Positions 9,635 to 18,817 of a DNA stretch of 64,000 nt are shown here, one piece after another. Position numbers and translations under genes: made by a program. The notes beneath the pieces were generated by a model. That model was not told where the DNA came from and made no database searches. It saw only the letters and a list, made by a program, of their open reading frames with translations. Within the stretch, counting starts at the first letter, position 1. Every line of letters starts with the position of its first letter. The DNA is from Solibacillus sp. FSL R7-0682 (GTDB lineage Bacteria > Bacillota > Bacilli > Bacillales_A > Planococcaceae), in the NCBI RefSeq assembly GCF_038005985.1, contig NZ_JBBOUI010000001.1, forward strand, positions 3,492,001 through 3,556,000, written 5' to 3'.

Positions 9635-9958
9635 TTATTCTCCTTCAATTGACGTCTCGCAAATCATATCCAAGGAAAATTTTTGTCCGTTTTCAAGCTG
9701 AATGGATTGATCATATGGATTCATTTTTTGAATAATACCCGATACATTATAAATAGATGTTTGTTCCCAAACTTTCAACTGAATCATACAACGTTCTTTA
9801 TAAGAACGCTGCAAATGGACATTCATCTGCTCAAGCTGGGCTTCATCTAATTGCGGCTTCTCGACAAAACGATCCTCTCCCTGCCATTCCCTTAACAGTT
9901 GCACATGCTCAGGTAGCATCATTGCCGTCCATTTAATTGTTCCTCGGTCTCTATTCAT
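9635..9958 (-). CDS. YolD-like family protein
   Basis: This small protein (about 107 residues) has the YolD-like signature: an N-terminal RDRGTIKWTAMMLPEHV, a middle helix-rich part and a C-terminal small beta domain (GIIQKMNPYDQSIQLENG). The family is almost always paired with Y-family polymerases of the UvrX type, as here, where it begins 12 bp after that gene's stop. The ATG at 9958 is chosen over the GTG at 9967 because AAGGAG lies eight bases before it. Its molecular role is not known; an accessory function in SOS mutagenesis is inferred from context. Confidence 0.85.
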   Translation of the reverse strand: MNRDRGTIKWTAMMLPEHVQLLREWQGEDRFVEKPQLDEAQLEQMNVHLQRSYKERCMIQLKVWEQTSIYNVSGIIQKMNPYDQSIQLENGQKFSLDMICETSIEGE

Positions 9959-9970
9959 CCTATTCACTCC

Positions 9971-11224
9971 TTACTGTTTATGTCCACCTAATAATGTCGC
10001 TCGGCTAATGGCTGTGCCTGCATCCGTGTAGGAAACCGCACGTAGTAACGAGGTTGAGCCAAAACGTTTACGTAAATGATCCATCGTTTCCCCCAGCTTT
10101 CGATTACGCCATCTTGTTTCATCAAAAAAACTTAATTGCATTGAGTACTCACTTTCAATATTACTTAATGTCACTGTTAGCTTGCGAGCAGGGCGTTCAG
10201 CATAAAATTCATCTAACAGTTCTGTGCAGACTTTATAAATTTTAAGGGTGTCGTTAGTCGGCTCATCAATTGTACGTGAGCGGTGAAAACCTCCCCCAAA
10301 GGCATCCTTACTATAACTAAGGCCAAGTGAAATCGTACGCCCAATTTTCTTCGCTTCACGGGCACGTCTTGCTACATCCTCACACATTTCTAAGAGCACG
10401 ACTAAAATTTCCTGTCGACTTCTATAATCACGCATCAGCATTTGCCCTTTGCCAAAGCTAATTTGCCCCTGCAAAATGGGTGCACCAATTGTTGAATAAT
10501 CAACGCCCCATGCATGATAGTAAAGCTGGTTTCCCATTACGCCGAAACGTTGCTCTAATAGCTTAAGATCGGTATGTGCCAAATCATAGACGCTATAAAT
10601 CCCCATATGATGGAGTGTTTTTTCCGTGCGGCGTCCAATCCCCCACATATCTGATAATGGCGACAGTGGCCAAAGCTTTGTCGGAACATCCTCGTACGTC
10701 CATTTCGCAAATCCTGTCTTTTTCGCTTCGATATCAAGGGCCAGTTTTGCCATGAGCATATTGGGTCCGAAGCCTACTGCGCTTGGAATTTCAAATTGCC
10801 GGTAAATACAATCTTGGATATAGGCAGCGGTTTGCTCAGGTGAACCCCATAGTTTTTCAGTACCTGTTAAATCAATAAAACTTTCATCGACGCTATACAC
10901 ATGGATTGCCTCTTTTGGCACAAATTCATTTAGCAGTCGTGTAATTTCCATCGACATGCGTACGAATAGTGACATACGTGGTTCAAACAGGCGAATATCA
11001 GGATGCGGTGGAATTTCGTAAAGCCGCGATCCTGTTCGAATATTAAAGCGCTTTTTCATCGGTGGGGATGCGGCGAGTACGACACTTCCCTTTTGCTGAA
11101 AATTACCGACAATCGCAATTGGCACCTCCATCACATTTAAATTCTCAACAGAGGCAATACAGCTTGCATAAAAGCTCCTCATATCAATACAAATCATTGA
11201 ACGTTGGGGCGCTTTTTCATACAT
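9971..11224 (-). CDS. Y-family DNA polymerase, UvrX/YqjW type
   Basis: Y-family polymerases perform translesion synthesis. The 417-residue protein shows the first catalytic aspartate in ICIDMRSFYASC (D14), the second acidic pair in YSVDESFIDL, the helix-hairpin-helix region DMWGIGRRTEKTL, and a little-finger domain. The C-terminus lacks an obvious beta-clamp motif except the short QLSFFDE. The start at 11224 has GGGAGA eight bases upstream; the longer frame to 11353 has no site. A LexA box overlaps its promoter, so it is almost certainly SOS-induced, together with the yolD-like gene. It could equally be named a UV-damage repair protein (uvrX-like). Confidence 0.9.
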   Translation of the reverse strand: MYEKAPQRSMICIDMRSFYASCIASVENLNVMEVPIAIVGNFQQKGSVVLAASPPMKKRFNIRTGSRLYEIPPHPDIRLFEPRMSLFVRMSMEITRLLNEFVPKEAIHVYSVDESFIDLTGTEKLWGSPEQTAAYIQDCIYRQFEIPSAVGFGPNMLMAKLALDIEAKKTGFAKWTYEDVPTKLWPLSPLSDMWGIGRRTEKTLHHMGIYSVYDLAHTDLKLLEQRFGVMGNQLYYHAWGVDYSTIGAPILQGQISFGKGQMLMRDYRSRQEILVVLLEMCEDVARRAREAKKIGRTISLGLSYSKDAFGGGFHRSRTIDEPTNDTLKIYKVCTELLDEFYAERPARKLTVTLSNIESEYSMQLSFFDETRWRNRKLGETMDHLRKRFGSTSLLRAVSYTDAGTAISRATLLGGHKQ

Positions 11225-11249
11225 TCTTGGCATCTCCCTTTTAATTAAT

Positions 11250-11263
11250 CGAACATTTGTTCT
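11250..11263 (-). promoter_or_regulatory. LexA (SOS) operator
   Basis: CGAACATTTGTTCT matches the Gram-positive LexA box (CGAAC-N4-GTTCG type) with a near-perfect palindrome. It lies immediately downstream of the -10 of the uvrX-like promoter and about 26 bases before the start codon, where LexA binding would block transcription. It is also 130 bp upstream of the divergent lipoprotein gene. Confidence 0.85.
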
Positions 11264-11264
11264 T

Positions 11265-11293
11265 ATTTTAAAATGAGACATGTGAGACCGCAA
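11265..11293 (-). promoter_or_regulatory. Sigma-A promoter of the uvrX-yolD operon
   Basis: On the - strand TTGCGG (-35) and TAAAAT (-10) are separated by 17 bases, directly abutting the LexA box on the downstream side. The match is good for a housekeeping promoter; the start point is not determined. Confidence 0.6.
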
Positions 11294-11392
11294 GTGGAAA
11301 GTGATGGGAATAGAATGGATTAGCAAGAAATAAAGTGGTAATTTAAGGGGCATTTAAAAATTCAGTGTTAAATTGGTAAATGGAGGGATTTT

Positions 11393-11944
11393 ATGAGGGG
11401 AATCTTACTGTTTCTTGTTCTATGTTTAACGTTAATGGCGTGCTCTAATGAAAAAGAAGTGACTGGCGATATTTTATCGAATGTAGCGGAATTTAACTTT
11501 CAGCAATCCTTTGATTTAAAAGATGAAAAAACAATTAGTATGTTTGTAGAAGTTTATGAGTATGGAAAATTTAAGGACAATAAATATTTATCTTTTAGCA
11601 ATAACTATAATGGCAAGGGTGCCATTCAATTTTCTCTCTTTAGGCAAAACTTTACACCGGAATTATTTTTAATAGGCGCCATTCAAGATAAAAAAAACAT
11701 CCTTTCAGAAAAACGATTTCTCGATAGTCCGAAATTGGGATTAATATTTAAGGCAGCGAAAAATAAGGTCATTACTCAAACGGGCGAATATCGTCTCGGA
11801 ATGTATGGTTCTGTACCCGAGGTGGATGCCACTACCTATATTACCCCATTACATTTAACGGTTGAAAAGAGAAACGATTTTATTGAGGCCTATGAAAAAT
11901 TCCCGATTATTTATGTCGTTGTTGTTGCTGTGCGTGATATTTAA
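11393..11944 (+). CDS. Putative lipoprotein of unknown function
   Basis: This 183-residue protein begins with a classic lipoprotein signal: MRG, a Leu-rich stretch, then lipobox LMAC with Cys at about residue 17. It would be diacylated and held on the outer face of the membrane. The rest is a mixed, beta-rich sequence without a recognisable family. GGAGGG lies six bases before the ATG. The gene stands alone, divergent from the SOS operon and ended by a strong hairpin. No function is assigned. Confidence 0.75.
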   Translation: MRGILLFLVLCLTLMACSNEKEVTGDILSNVAEFNFQQSFDLKDEKTISMFVEVYEYGKFKDNKYLSFSNNYNGKGAIQFSLFRQNFTPELFLIGAIQDKKNILSEKRFLDSPKLGLIFKAAKNKVITQTGEYRLGMYGSVPEVDATTYITPLHLTVEKRNDFIEAYEKFPIIYVVVVAVRDI

Positions 11945-11964
11945 TTTAGCCTATCTAATACAAC

Positions 11965-12005
11965 AAATGGTAGGCAATCATCTTGATTCTGCCTACCATT
12001 TTTAA
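11965..12005 (+). terminator. Intrinsic terminator of the lipoprotein gene
   Basis: A perfect 12-bp stem (AAATGGTAGGCA / TGCCTACCATTT) with a 13-nt loop runs straight into a T-run. It lies between two convergent genes and may act weakly on the opposite strand as well. Confidence 0.88.
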
Positions 12006-12009
12006 CGCT

Positions 12010-12801
12010 TTAATCTTTTACTACTGTTGCATATAAATTTGGACGACGGTCTTCGTATACTGGGATGCGACCTCGAACTTCATCGACATTTGAAAAGTCA
12101 ACATCGATAATCGCTAATTCTTCATCCTCTGCACCAGTCCAAAGCACCTCACCCCACGGTCCAATAATCATAGATTGGCCGTTGAAGTTTTCGACTTTAC
12201 GCGCAATACGGTTTACGGCAACAACAAAGCATTGGTTTTCAATCGCACGTGCCTGTAATAATGTTTTCCAGTGATCGATGCGAGGTGTTGGCCATTGCGC
12301 TGGAATGAATAACACTTTTGCACCATCTAACGCATGCGAGCGAAGCCATTCTGGGAAGCGAATATCATAGCAAATAACGCCCCCTGCTTCTAGATCATCT
12401 AACGTAAAACGATTCATTGTATCGCCTGATTCCAAATAGAGATGTTCATCCATTAAGCGGAATAAGTGAACTTTACTATATTCACCAACGAGCTCTCCGT
12501 CTCGATTATACGTATACATCGTATTGTAAAACTTGTCGTCACGCTTAACAGATACTGAGCCACCAACGATATGAACTGCCAATTCTTGTGCTAATGCGCT
12601 TAAGAACGCTTTCGTACGTTCACCATTTACATCTGCTAGCTCTTCTAATTTTTCCAATGCATAGCCCGTATTCCACATTTCCGGTAGTACAACAATTTCT
12701 GCGCCACCTGCTACTGCCTCACGAATAAATTTTTCTGCACGCGCGTAGTTTTCATCTACTTTGCCAAAGCCTACATTTAATTGAATACAACCGATTTTCA
12801 T
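12010..12801 (-). CDS. mtnU: Nitrilase-superfamily amidase, MtnU-like (omega-amidase)
   Basis: The 263-residue enzyme carries the nitrilase triad: Glu41 (VVLPEMWNTGY), Lys110 (EYSKVHLF) and Cys144 (GVICYDIRFPEW). Enzymes of this subgroup hydrolyse 2-oxoglutaramate or similar omega-amides. The head-to-head neighbour is the MtnE-like aminotransferase (202 bp away), which uses glutamine and would generate exactly that product, so the MtnU assignment rests on context plus sequence. Other carbon-nitrogen hydrolases remain possible. It has the full family length. Confidence 0.82.
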   Translation of the reverse strand: MKIGCIQLNVGFGKVDENYARAEKFIREAVAGGAEIVVLPEMWNTGYALEKLEELADVNGERTKAFLSALAQELAVHIVGGSVSVKRDDKFYNTMYTYNRDGELVGEYSKVHLFRLMDEHLYLESGDTMNRFTLDDLEAGGVICYDIRFPEWLRSHALDGAKVLFIPAQWPTPRIDHWKTLLQARAIENQCFVVAVNRIARKVENFNGQSMIIGPWGEVLWTGAEDEELAIIDVDFSNVDEVRGRIPVYEDRRPNLYATVVKD

Positions 12802-13003
12802 TCAATGACACCGCCTTTACATTTTTCCACTCTATTTTCCTATATTATGTCTTCTTATTCTATTATTTTTGTCTAACTTGTCATTCATCGTTATTATTCT
12901 AACATTTTCTAATCCATTACGCCTTAAGTTATCATAATTTTCACTTTACTTAAACCTACAAAAGGAATAAGATTAATTTCATATTATAAAGAAGGTGAAC
13001 AAC

Positions 13004-14194
13004 ATGGAATTTTCAAAAAAACTACAGCAGCTACCGCCACAATTTTTTGCAGCACTTGTGAATAAAGTGAACGCAGCACTTGCGCAAGGACGTGATGTCA
13101 TTAATTTAGGACAAGGTAACCCGGACCAGCCCACTCCCAATCATATTGTCGAAGCACTACAGCAAGCCGCTATCAATCCCCAAACACATAAATATTCGCC
13201 TTTTCGTGGCATCACAGAGCTCCGTCAAGCAGCAGCGGATTTTTATAAGCGGGAATACGATGTCGATATTGATCCAAACACAGAAGTGGCTATCCTTGGT
13301 GGGACAAAGGTTGGCTTAGTGGAGCTTCCTCTTGCCGTACTGAATCCAGGTGACTATATGCTATTACCTGATCCGGGTTATCCAGATTATTTATCAGGTG
13401 CTGCATTGGCCGATGTAAAGTTTGATACGATGCCGCTTGTTGCAGAAAAAGGATTTTTACCGGACTATAATGCACTCGCTCCAGAAGTAATTGAGCGTGC
13501 GAAACTGATGTATTTAAACTACCCAAATAACCCGACTGGTGGTACTGCAACGTTGGAATTTTTTGAGCAAACGGTTCAATTTGCTAAAGACAATAATATC
13601 GCAGTTGCCCATGATTTCGCTTATGGTGCAATCGGCTTTGATGGTAAGCGTCCAGTGAGCTTCTTACAGGCAACGGGGGCAAAGGATATTGGGATCGAAT
13701 TTTATACACTGTCCAAATCTTACAACATGGCAGGCTGGCGCATCGGCTTTGCGGTAGGTAATGCAAAGATGGTTGAAGCGATTAATCTCATCCAAGATCA
13801 CCTATTTTGTAGTCAGTTCCCTGCTGTTCAACATGCCGCTGCCGCTGCATTAAATGAAGAACAAACTTGTGTGGAGGAATTGCGAGCACGCTATGAACGT
13901 CGTCGCAATGTACTCGTCACAGAGGCTCATAAAATTGGCTGGAATATTGAAGCACCAAAGGGCTCGTTTTTTGCGTGGTTAAGAGTTCCCGACGGCTATA
14001 CGAGCGAGCAGTTTGCGGATCTTTTACTAGAGAAAGCCGATATTGCCGTAGCAGCAGGAAATGGCTTTGGTGAATATGGGGAAGGCTATATTCGCGTCGG
14101 CTTATTAGTGGAAGAAGAACGCTTACGCGAGGCGATGCAGCGCGTGAAAAATTTAAGCATATTTGTAACGACCTCTGCGCCATCAATAAAATAA
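13004..14194 (+). CDS. mtnE: PLP-dependent aminotransferase, MtnE-like
   Basis: This class I/II aminotransferase of 396 residues has NPDQPTP, YLNYPNNPTGGT, the pyridoxal lysine K238 (YTLSKSYNMAGWRIGF) and the C-terminal phosphate-binding arginine region EGYIRVGLL. It resembles B. subtilis MtnE, which transaminates 2-keto-4-methylthiobutyrate to methionine in methionine salvage. The ATG at 13004 is chosen over the upstream GTG because AGAAGG lies eight bases before it. It is divergent from mtnU. The remaining mtn genes (mtnW, X, B, D) are not in this window. Confidence 0.82.
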   Translation: MEFSKKLQQLPPQFFAALVNKVNAALAQGRDVINLGQGNPDQPTPNHIVEALQQAAINPQTHKYSPFRGITELRQAAADFYKREYDVDIDPNTEVAILGGTKVGLVELPLAVLNPGDYMLLPDPGYPDYLSGAALADVKFDTMPLVAEKGFLPDYNALAPEVIERAKLMYLNYPNNPTGGTATLEFFEQTVQFAKDNNIAVAHDFAYGAIGFDGKRPVSFLQATGAKDIGIEFYTLSKSYNMAGWRIGFAVGNAKMVEAINLIQDHLFCSQFPAVQHAAAAALNEEQTCVEELRARYERRRNVLVTEAHKIGWNIEAPKGSFFAWLRVPDGYTSEQFADLLLEKADIAVAAGNGFGEYGEGYIRVGLLVEEERLREAMQRVKNLSIFVTTSAPSIK

Positions 14195-14249
14195 AGGCAA
14201 TTTTCTCTTTTTGTGGGAATTTCAAATTTACGTTAAAGTAGATAAAAAT

Positions 14250-14286
14250 AGGCACATCGCAATCTAAAGATTCGATGTGCCTTTTA
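14250..14286. terminator. Bidirectional terminator between mtnE and kbl
   Basis: The stem AGGCACATCG / CGATGTGCCT is extended by an inner AATC/GATT pairing, with an A-rich flank on the left and a T-run on the right. It serves both convergent genes. Confidence 0.85.
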
Positions 14287-14289
14287 TCA

Positions 14290-15480
14290 TTATTGAATTA
14301 CGCCTAATTCGCGCCCAACTTTTTCATAAATCGCCAATGCGTCATCAAGCATTTCCTTTGTATGTGCCGCTGTTGGCATATTGCGCACACGACCTGTTCC
14401 CTTTGGTACAGTTGGGAAGACAATTGCTTTTGCATAGACCCCCTCTTCGATTAAACGTTTAGAGAAAGTTTGCGTCAGCTTCTCATCACCAATAATACAT
14501 GGCGTAATTGGTGTTTCGGACTCACCAATATTAAAGCCAAGTTTCGCTAGACCTTCTTTTAAGTAACGGCCGTTTTCCCATAATTGATCATGTAATTCTG
14601 TTGATTCCATAATTATTTCAACCGCGCGTGTAATCGCAGCAACATCACCTGGTGGTAACGCTGTCGAGAATAGGAATGGACGAGATCGAACCTTTAACCA
14701 ATCGATTAAATTCTTCTTACCCGCTACATAACCACCGACAACACCAATGGCTTTTGATAATGTACCAATTTGGAAGTCAATTTCGTTTTGTAGGCCAAAG
14801 TGCTTCACTGTCCCTGCACCTTTACCTGTTACACCAGAACCGTGGGCATCATCTACATACGTAATTAAATCGAATTCCTTTGCGATTTCTACAATTTCAG
14901 GGAGCTTTGCGATATCCCCATCCATCGAGAAAACACCATCTGTTATGACCATCACTTTATTATATAGTCCAGATTCCTTTGCTTCCTTTGCTTTTGCACG
15001 TAAATCCTCCATATCCGCATGCGCGAAAGGAATAATTTTTGCCTTTGATAAACGGCATCCGTCAATGATAGATGCATGATTTAATGCATCCGATAAAATC
15101 GCGTCATTTTTATCCATCACGGCTGAAATTGCCGCCATATTACAATTGAAGCCAGATTGATAGCTGATTGCAGCTTCTGTACCTTTAAATTTCGCTAATG
15201 TTTGCTCTAATTTTACGTGTAAATCTAGTGTTCCGTTAATCGTACGAACAGCACCTGCACCGACTCCGTAAGTTTCGATTGTTTTTTGTGCTATTTGCTT
15301 TAGCTCCTCATTCGTTGCTAAGCCTAAATAGTTGTTTGAAGACAAATTCACAAGTTGCTTGCCTCCAACTTGAATGATTGGACCATTTGCGCCTTCTACT
15401 GGATCAATTTCGTTGTACAAACCTTGCGCGCGTAATGCATCTAAGTTTTCATTTAAAAAGGTATTTAATACGTTTGACAT
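14290..15480 (-). CDS. kbl: Glycine C-acetyltransferase (2-amino-3-ketobutyrate CoA ligase)
   Basis: The 396-residue protein belongs to the alpha-oxoamine synthase family. It shows [45 protein letters not shown] and the PLP-binding lysine K243 ([17 protein letters not shown]). Kbl splits 2-amino-3-ketobutyrate with CoA into glycine and acetyl-CoA, the second step of threonine breakdown after Tdh. It is separated from tdh by about 5 kb with terminators between. A related BioF activity is possible, but the sequence follows Kbl more closely and no biotin genes are near. Confidence 0.88.
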   Translation of the reverse strand: MSNVLNTFLNENLDALRAQGLYNEIDPVEGANGPIIQVGGKQLVNLSSNNYLGLATNEELKQIAQKTIETYGVGAGAVRTINGTLDLHVKLEQTLAKFKGTEAAISYQSGFNCNMAAISAVMDKNDAILSDALNHASIIDGCRLSKAKIIPFAHADMEDLRAKAKEAKESGLYNKVMVITDGVFSMDGDIAKLPEIVEIAKEFDLITYVDDAHGSGVTGKGAGTVKHFGLQNEIDFQIGTLSKAIGVVGGYVAGKKNLIDWLKVRSRPFLFSTALPPGDVAAITRAVEIIMESTELHDQLWENGRYLKEGLAKLGFNIGESETPITPCIIGDEKLTQTFSKRLIEEGVYAKAIVFPTVPKGTGRVRNMPTAAHTKEMLDDALAIYEKVGRELGVIQ

Positions 15481-15557
15481 GCTCGTTCATCCTTTCAATT
15501 TCAAGGTTAGCCCCATTGTAGCATACAATTTCGTAGGCAAAAAAATTTTCCAAACGC

Positions 15558-16175
15558 TTATGTAAGAGGTTCACCAATAATTTGTTCCAATTTCCCTTTA
15601 AAATAAAATAGAGACGGCTGGATCACATAGCCTGTTCCAAGTGCTAAAAGGATTGTTCCTAAGCCAACAGGGCCTCCAAGTATCCACCCAGTGATACCGG
15701 CAACCACTTCCATCACCATACGACCTGTTTTTACAGAATAACCTTTGCTGGCAATAATCATCATTACCGTATCCCGGGGACCAGCGCCCAAACTTGCTGC
15801 AATATAAAGTCCACAACCAATACTCATCACAAAAAATCCAGCGATGAAATAAGCAATCTCCCAGAAAAAGATTGTTGCATTTGGTAATAGCCAGTTGAAA
15901 ATATCAATAAATGTTCCAATTAATAGCATATTTAGCCACGTTGCAAGCTTCGGCCAACGCTTCAAATAAATCGATGTGACACAAATAATAAAGAGGCCCA
16001 TTAAAATCGACCATGTACCAATCGTTAATCCAAATTGCTTAAATAAGCCTATATGAAGTACATCCCAAGGGCTCGTCCCAACGATATTCCCTTTAATCGT
16101 CATTGTAACCCCAAGAGACATTACGATGAGCCCGGCAAAAAAACTTCCCCATTGCCATTTAAATTTTTTTGACAC
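15558..16175 (-). CDS. YczE/YyaS/YitT-family membrane protein
   Basis: About 205 residues with five to six hydrophobic helices. The paired motifs GTSPWDVLHIG and GAGPRDTVMMII are the internal duplication typical of YczE-type proteins. The GTG start at 16175 is preceded by GAAGGA at proper spacing; the longer reading frame runs into the ybaK-like gene and lacks a site. The gene follows that gene by 19 bp and is probably cotranscribed. B. subtilis YczE affects lipopeptide production, but no specific role can be inferred here. Confidence 0.82.
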   Translation of the reverse strand: MSKKFKWQWGSFFAGLIVMSLGVTMTIKGNIVGTSPWDVLHIGLFKQFGLTIGTWSILMGLFIICVTSIYLKRWPKLATWLNMLLIGTFIDIFNWLLPNATIFFWEIAYFIAGFFVMSIGCGLYIAASLGAGPRDTVMMIIASKGYSVKTGRMVMEVVAGITGWILGGPVGLGTILLALGTGYVIQPSLFYFKGKLEQIIGEPLT

Positions 16176-16194
16176 GACAATCCTTCTTTCTTCA

Positions 16195-16677
16195 TTACAC
16201 AATCGATACAAATTGTGCATTTGCTGCTTTTGCTAAATCTTTCGGTGAGAGCTTCATTTGCAAACCGATTTTGCCTGCGCTCACAATCATATAATCGAGC
16301 GCTTCGGCTGCTGCTTCAATCAATGTTGGAAACGGCTTTTTAATGCCAATAGGCGAACAACCACCGCGCACATAACCCGTCAATCCTAGTAATTCTTTTA
16401 CCGGAATCATTTCAACCTTTTTTTCACCAACAGCCTTTGCTGCTGCCTTCAAGTTAAGCTCCGCTGCAACAGGAATAACAAATACAAAAAACTTCCCTTT
16501 GCCAGCTGTTGCAACTAACGTTTTATACACATACTCGACAGGCTGACCAATTTTGTTGGCGACGGTAACCCCATCTACTGCAGCACCTTCCTCCGTTGTA
16601 TATTCAAATACATCGTGGGCAATTTTTTGTTGTTCAATAAAGCGGATGGCATTTGTTTTCGCTTGCTTCTTCGCCAA
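16195..16677 (-). CDS. ybaK: Cys-tRNA(Pro)/Cys-tRNA(Cys) deacylase, YbaK/EbsC family
   Basis: The protein has the single YbaK/ProX editing domain: [51 protein letters not shown], and the conserved [17 protein letters not shown]. Such proteins hydrolyse mischarged Cys-tRNA(Pro). The TTG at 16677 is preferred over the ATG at 16692 because GGGAG sits eight bases before it, while nothing precedes the ATG, and homologues begin at MAKKK. Length (about 160 residues) is normal for the family. Confidence 0.88.
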   Translation of the reverse strand: MAKKQAKTNAIRFIEQQKIAHDVFEYTTEEGAAVDGVTVANKIGQPVEYVYKTLVATAGKGKFFVFVIPVAAELNLKAAAKAVGEKKVEMIPVKELLGLTGYVRGGCSPIGIKKPFPTLIEAAAEALDYMIVSAGKIGLQMKLSPKDLAKAANAQFVSIV

Positions 16678-16781
16678 AACGTTCACTCCCATTTCTATCA
16701 GCTTTGTAATCAGTATAGCAAAAATGTCATTTCTGAAAAGTGTCGTTTACTCCCTATCGAACAATAAATTAACTCCATATA

Positions 16782-16821
16782 AAAAGTTGTTAAATTGCAT
16801 TTAAACAATTTAACAACTTTT
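16782..16821 (-). terminator. Intrinsic terminator of the first chemoreceptor gene
   Basis: A perfect 16-bp stem (AAAAGTTGTTAAATTG / CAATTTAACAACTTTT) with an 8-nt loop, T-rich on the - strand exit side. Confidence 0.8.
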
Positions 16822-16857
16822 AGTGTTTCTCTTTAAATATTGGTTATGCGAACAAGC

Positions 16858-18564
16858 CTATTCGACCTTGAACTTTTGTAATTCTAATTGAAGTTCATTA
16901 GCATTGTCAGTCAAACTAAGTGCAACTGCATTAATTTGTTCCATTGTGGCAGTTTGCTCCTTCATTGAAGAAGCGATAAGCTCTGTACTTTCAGCTGCAT
17001 TAGCTGATGATTTTGAATGATCTATTACAATAGCAGAGACTTCTTGAGTACTTGCTGAAAGTTGTTCTGAAGTTGCAGATATTTCTTGAATTTGTGTTGA
17101 CATATGCTCCACTGCCTGAGTAATTGAGTAGAAGGAATCCCCTGCTTCACCAATGATTTTTACCCCATCTGTTACAGAAATTAATGAATCTGCAACTGCT
17201 CGCTCAACATTCACTGTATCCTGTTTGATTTCCATTGTTAATTCAACGATAGAATTTGCTGACATTTTCGATTGCTGAGCTAATTTACTTACTTCATCTG
17301 CTACAACCGCAAAGCCTTTGCCGTGCTCTCCAGCTCTTGCTGCTTCAATAGCTGCATTTAACGATAGTAAGTTTGTTTGATCCGTGATCTCTGTGATGAC
17401 CTTCGTAATACTTTCAATTTCTTCCGATTGCTTCGATAGTTTTACCACAAGTTCGTTTAATGACTTTGTTGATTCGTTAATAAATTGCATTTGGCTGCGC
17501 GCTTGATCAATAATATCCCCTCCATGTTTAGCCGAGTTACTTGTATCAATTGCACTGGAATGCAATACTTGGGATGCTTCTGCAATCCGTTGTACACCTA
17601 TTGCAGTTTCTTCCATTGCTTGAGCACTTTCTAGTGAGGATTGAACAGAGTTTTTAGAATGTTGAGCAGTCGTAGAAGCACGATCTGATACTTCTTCACT
17701 TGTAGCCGTTAATTCTTCTGTACTTGCAGATAACTGCTCTGCGGACTCATTAAGCTGTTTGGAATTTTCCTTCACCTTAAAAACTAAATCCTTCAAATTG
17801 TGCTTCATAATATTAATTGAAGTCGATAATTTTTCAATTTCATCTTTAGATTTGTAGTTTAAATCTTCCCCCGTTAAATCACCGTCTGCGATTAAATTAA
17901 CTGCGTCCGTTAATTGTACTAATGGTTTTGACACTGTTTTTCGCATAAACAATAATGAAGTAATAGAAATAATAATGCTAATGAGAAGAACAACAATTGC
18001 TACAGTTCTCGCTATGAGAAGAATAATCGAAATTTCGCGATCAGTTTTCTCTAGACGCTCATTCAAGTAATTCATTACTTCATTTGTTAAATTGAAAAAT
18101 GCTGTGTTCGCCTCATCCAATTCGTTATTCACCATTGCAACAGCTTGATCTGTATTACCTTGTCGATAGCTTTGTAACATTTGCCCTGCAATCACACTGT
18201 AATTTTCATTCTGTTGCTTTAGCTCTGTCACAATTGCTTTTAATTCTTTATCTTTGGAGTGATTTTCCAATTCACTTATCTTCTCGACAATATGATTTTG
18301 GTAATACATATACTTGTCTTCATTTTCTGGATTATTAGTCATTAATAAACTACGAGCATACATGCCTTGCATAGCGACACCAAGCCCAATTTGATCAATA
18401 ATTTTCACCTGTTCAACTTTACTGTTTAGCGCATCGTCTACCCGTTTATCAATATCTCTAAAACTTAGAAATGTACTAATGATAAATGCACACAAAATAA
18501 AAACTATTAACAAGAGCGTAATGCCAATTCTTGTTCCTACACTTTTACTTTTAACAAAACCCAT
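16858..18564 (-). CDS. Methyl-accepting chemotaxis protein with 4-helix-bundle-type sensor
   Basis: The 568-residue chemoreceptor has transmembrane helices at about 13-34 and 179-205 around an extracellular, all-helical sensor region (4HB_MCP type). A HAMP linker (about 207-260) and a long cytoplasmic coiled coil follow, with the conserved signalling tip [20 protein letters not shown]. It would bind CheA/CheW at the tip and control flagellar motion. No CheR-docking pentapeptide is present at the C-terminus. The ATG has GGAG six bases upstream. No ligand can be inferred, and no other chemotaxis gene is close. Confidence 0.92.
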   Translation of the reverse strand: MGFVKSKSVGTRIGITLLLIVFILCAFIISTFLSFRDIDKRVDDALNSKVEQVKIIDQIGLGVAMQGMYARSLLMTNNPENEDKYMYYQNHIVEKISELENHSKDKELKAIVTELKQQNENYSVIAGQMLQSYRQGNTDQAVAMVNNELDEANTAFFNLTNEVMNYLNERLEKTDREISIILLIARTVAIVVLLISIIISITSLLFMRKTVSKPLVQLTDAVNLIADGDLTGEDLNYKSKDEIEKLSTSINIMKHNLKDLVFKVKENSKQLNESAEQLSASTEELTATSEEVSDRASTTAQHSKNSVQSSLESAQAMEETAIGVQRIAEASQVLHSSAIDTSNSAKHGGDIIDQARSQMQFINESTKSLNELVVKLSKQSEEIESITKVITEITDQTNLLSLNAAIEAARAGEHGKGFAVVADEVSKLAQQSKMSANSIVELTMEIKQDTVNVERAVADSLISVTDGVKIIGEAGDSFYSITQAVEHMSTQIQEISATSEQLSASTQEVSAIVIDHSKSSANAAESTELIASSMKEQTATMEQINAVALSLTDNANELQLELQKFKVE

Positions 18565-18817
18565 TTTAACTCCTACCTTTTCCCTAAATAAAGGGATTCA
18601 TAATTACCTACTAAAAATACACTATATTTTCCAACAAAACAATAAATTATCTCATTATTTGTAATTAATAGGTTATAAAGTATTGTCATTTTTCAGACAT
18701 TAAGGTTCATTTATACCTTTAATTCCATCTTTTTTCTAATACTTTTTACCTAATTTAATTTATAGAGAAAAAGACCAATTACCGATTAAGGTAACTGGCC
18801 TTACTTAGACATTTTTT
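18565..18817. other. Intergenic region with a terminator
   Basis: An AT-rich spacer upstream of the chemoreceptor gene. It contains a hairpin at about 18770-18802 (AAGACCAATTACC / GGTAACTGGCCTT, two G-U pairs on the - strand) followed on the - strand by TTTTTCTC, the terminator of the gene starting at 19531. The chemoreceptor promoter should lie in the left half but is not obvious. Confidence 0.55.

Noticed and set aside
12802-13003. Possible S-box (SAM) riboswitch before mtnE
   Set aside because: The region is short, AT-rich and shows neither the typical long paired helices nor a terminator, so no riboswitch is called.
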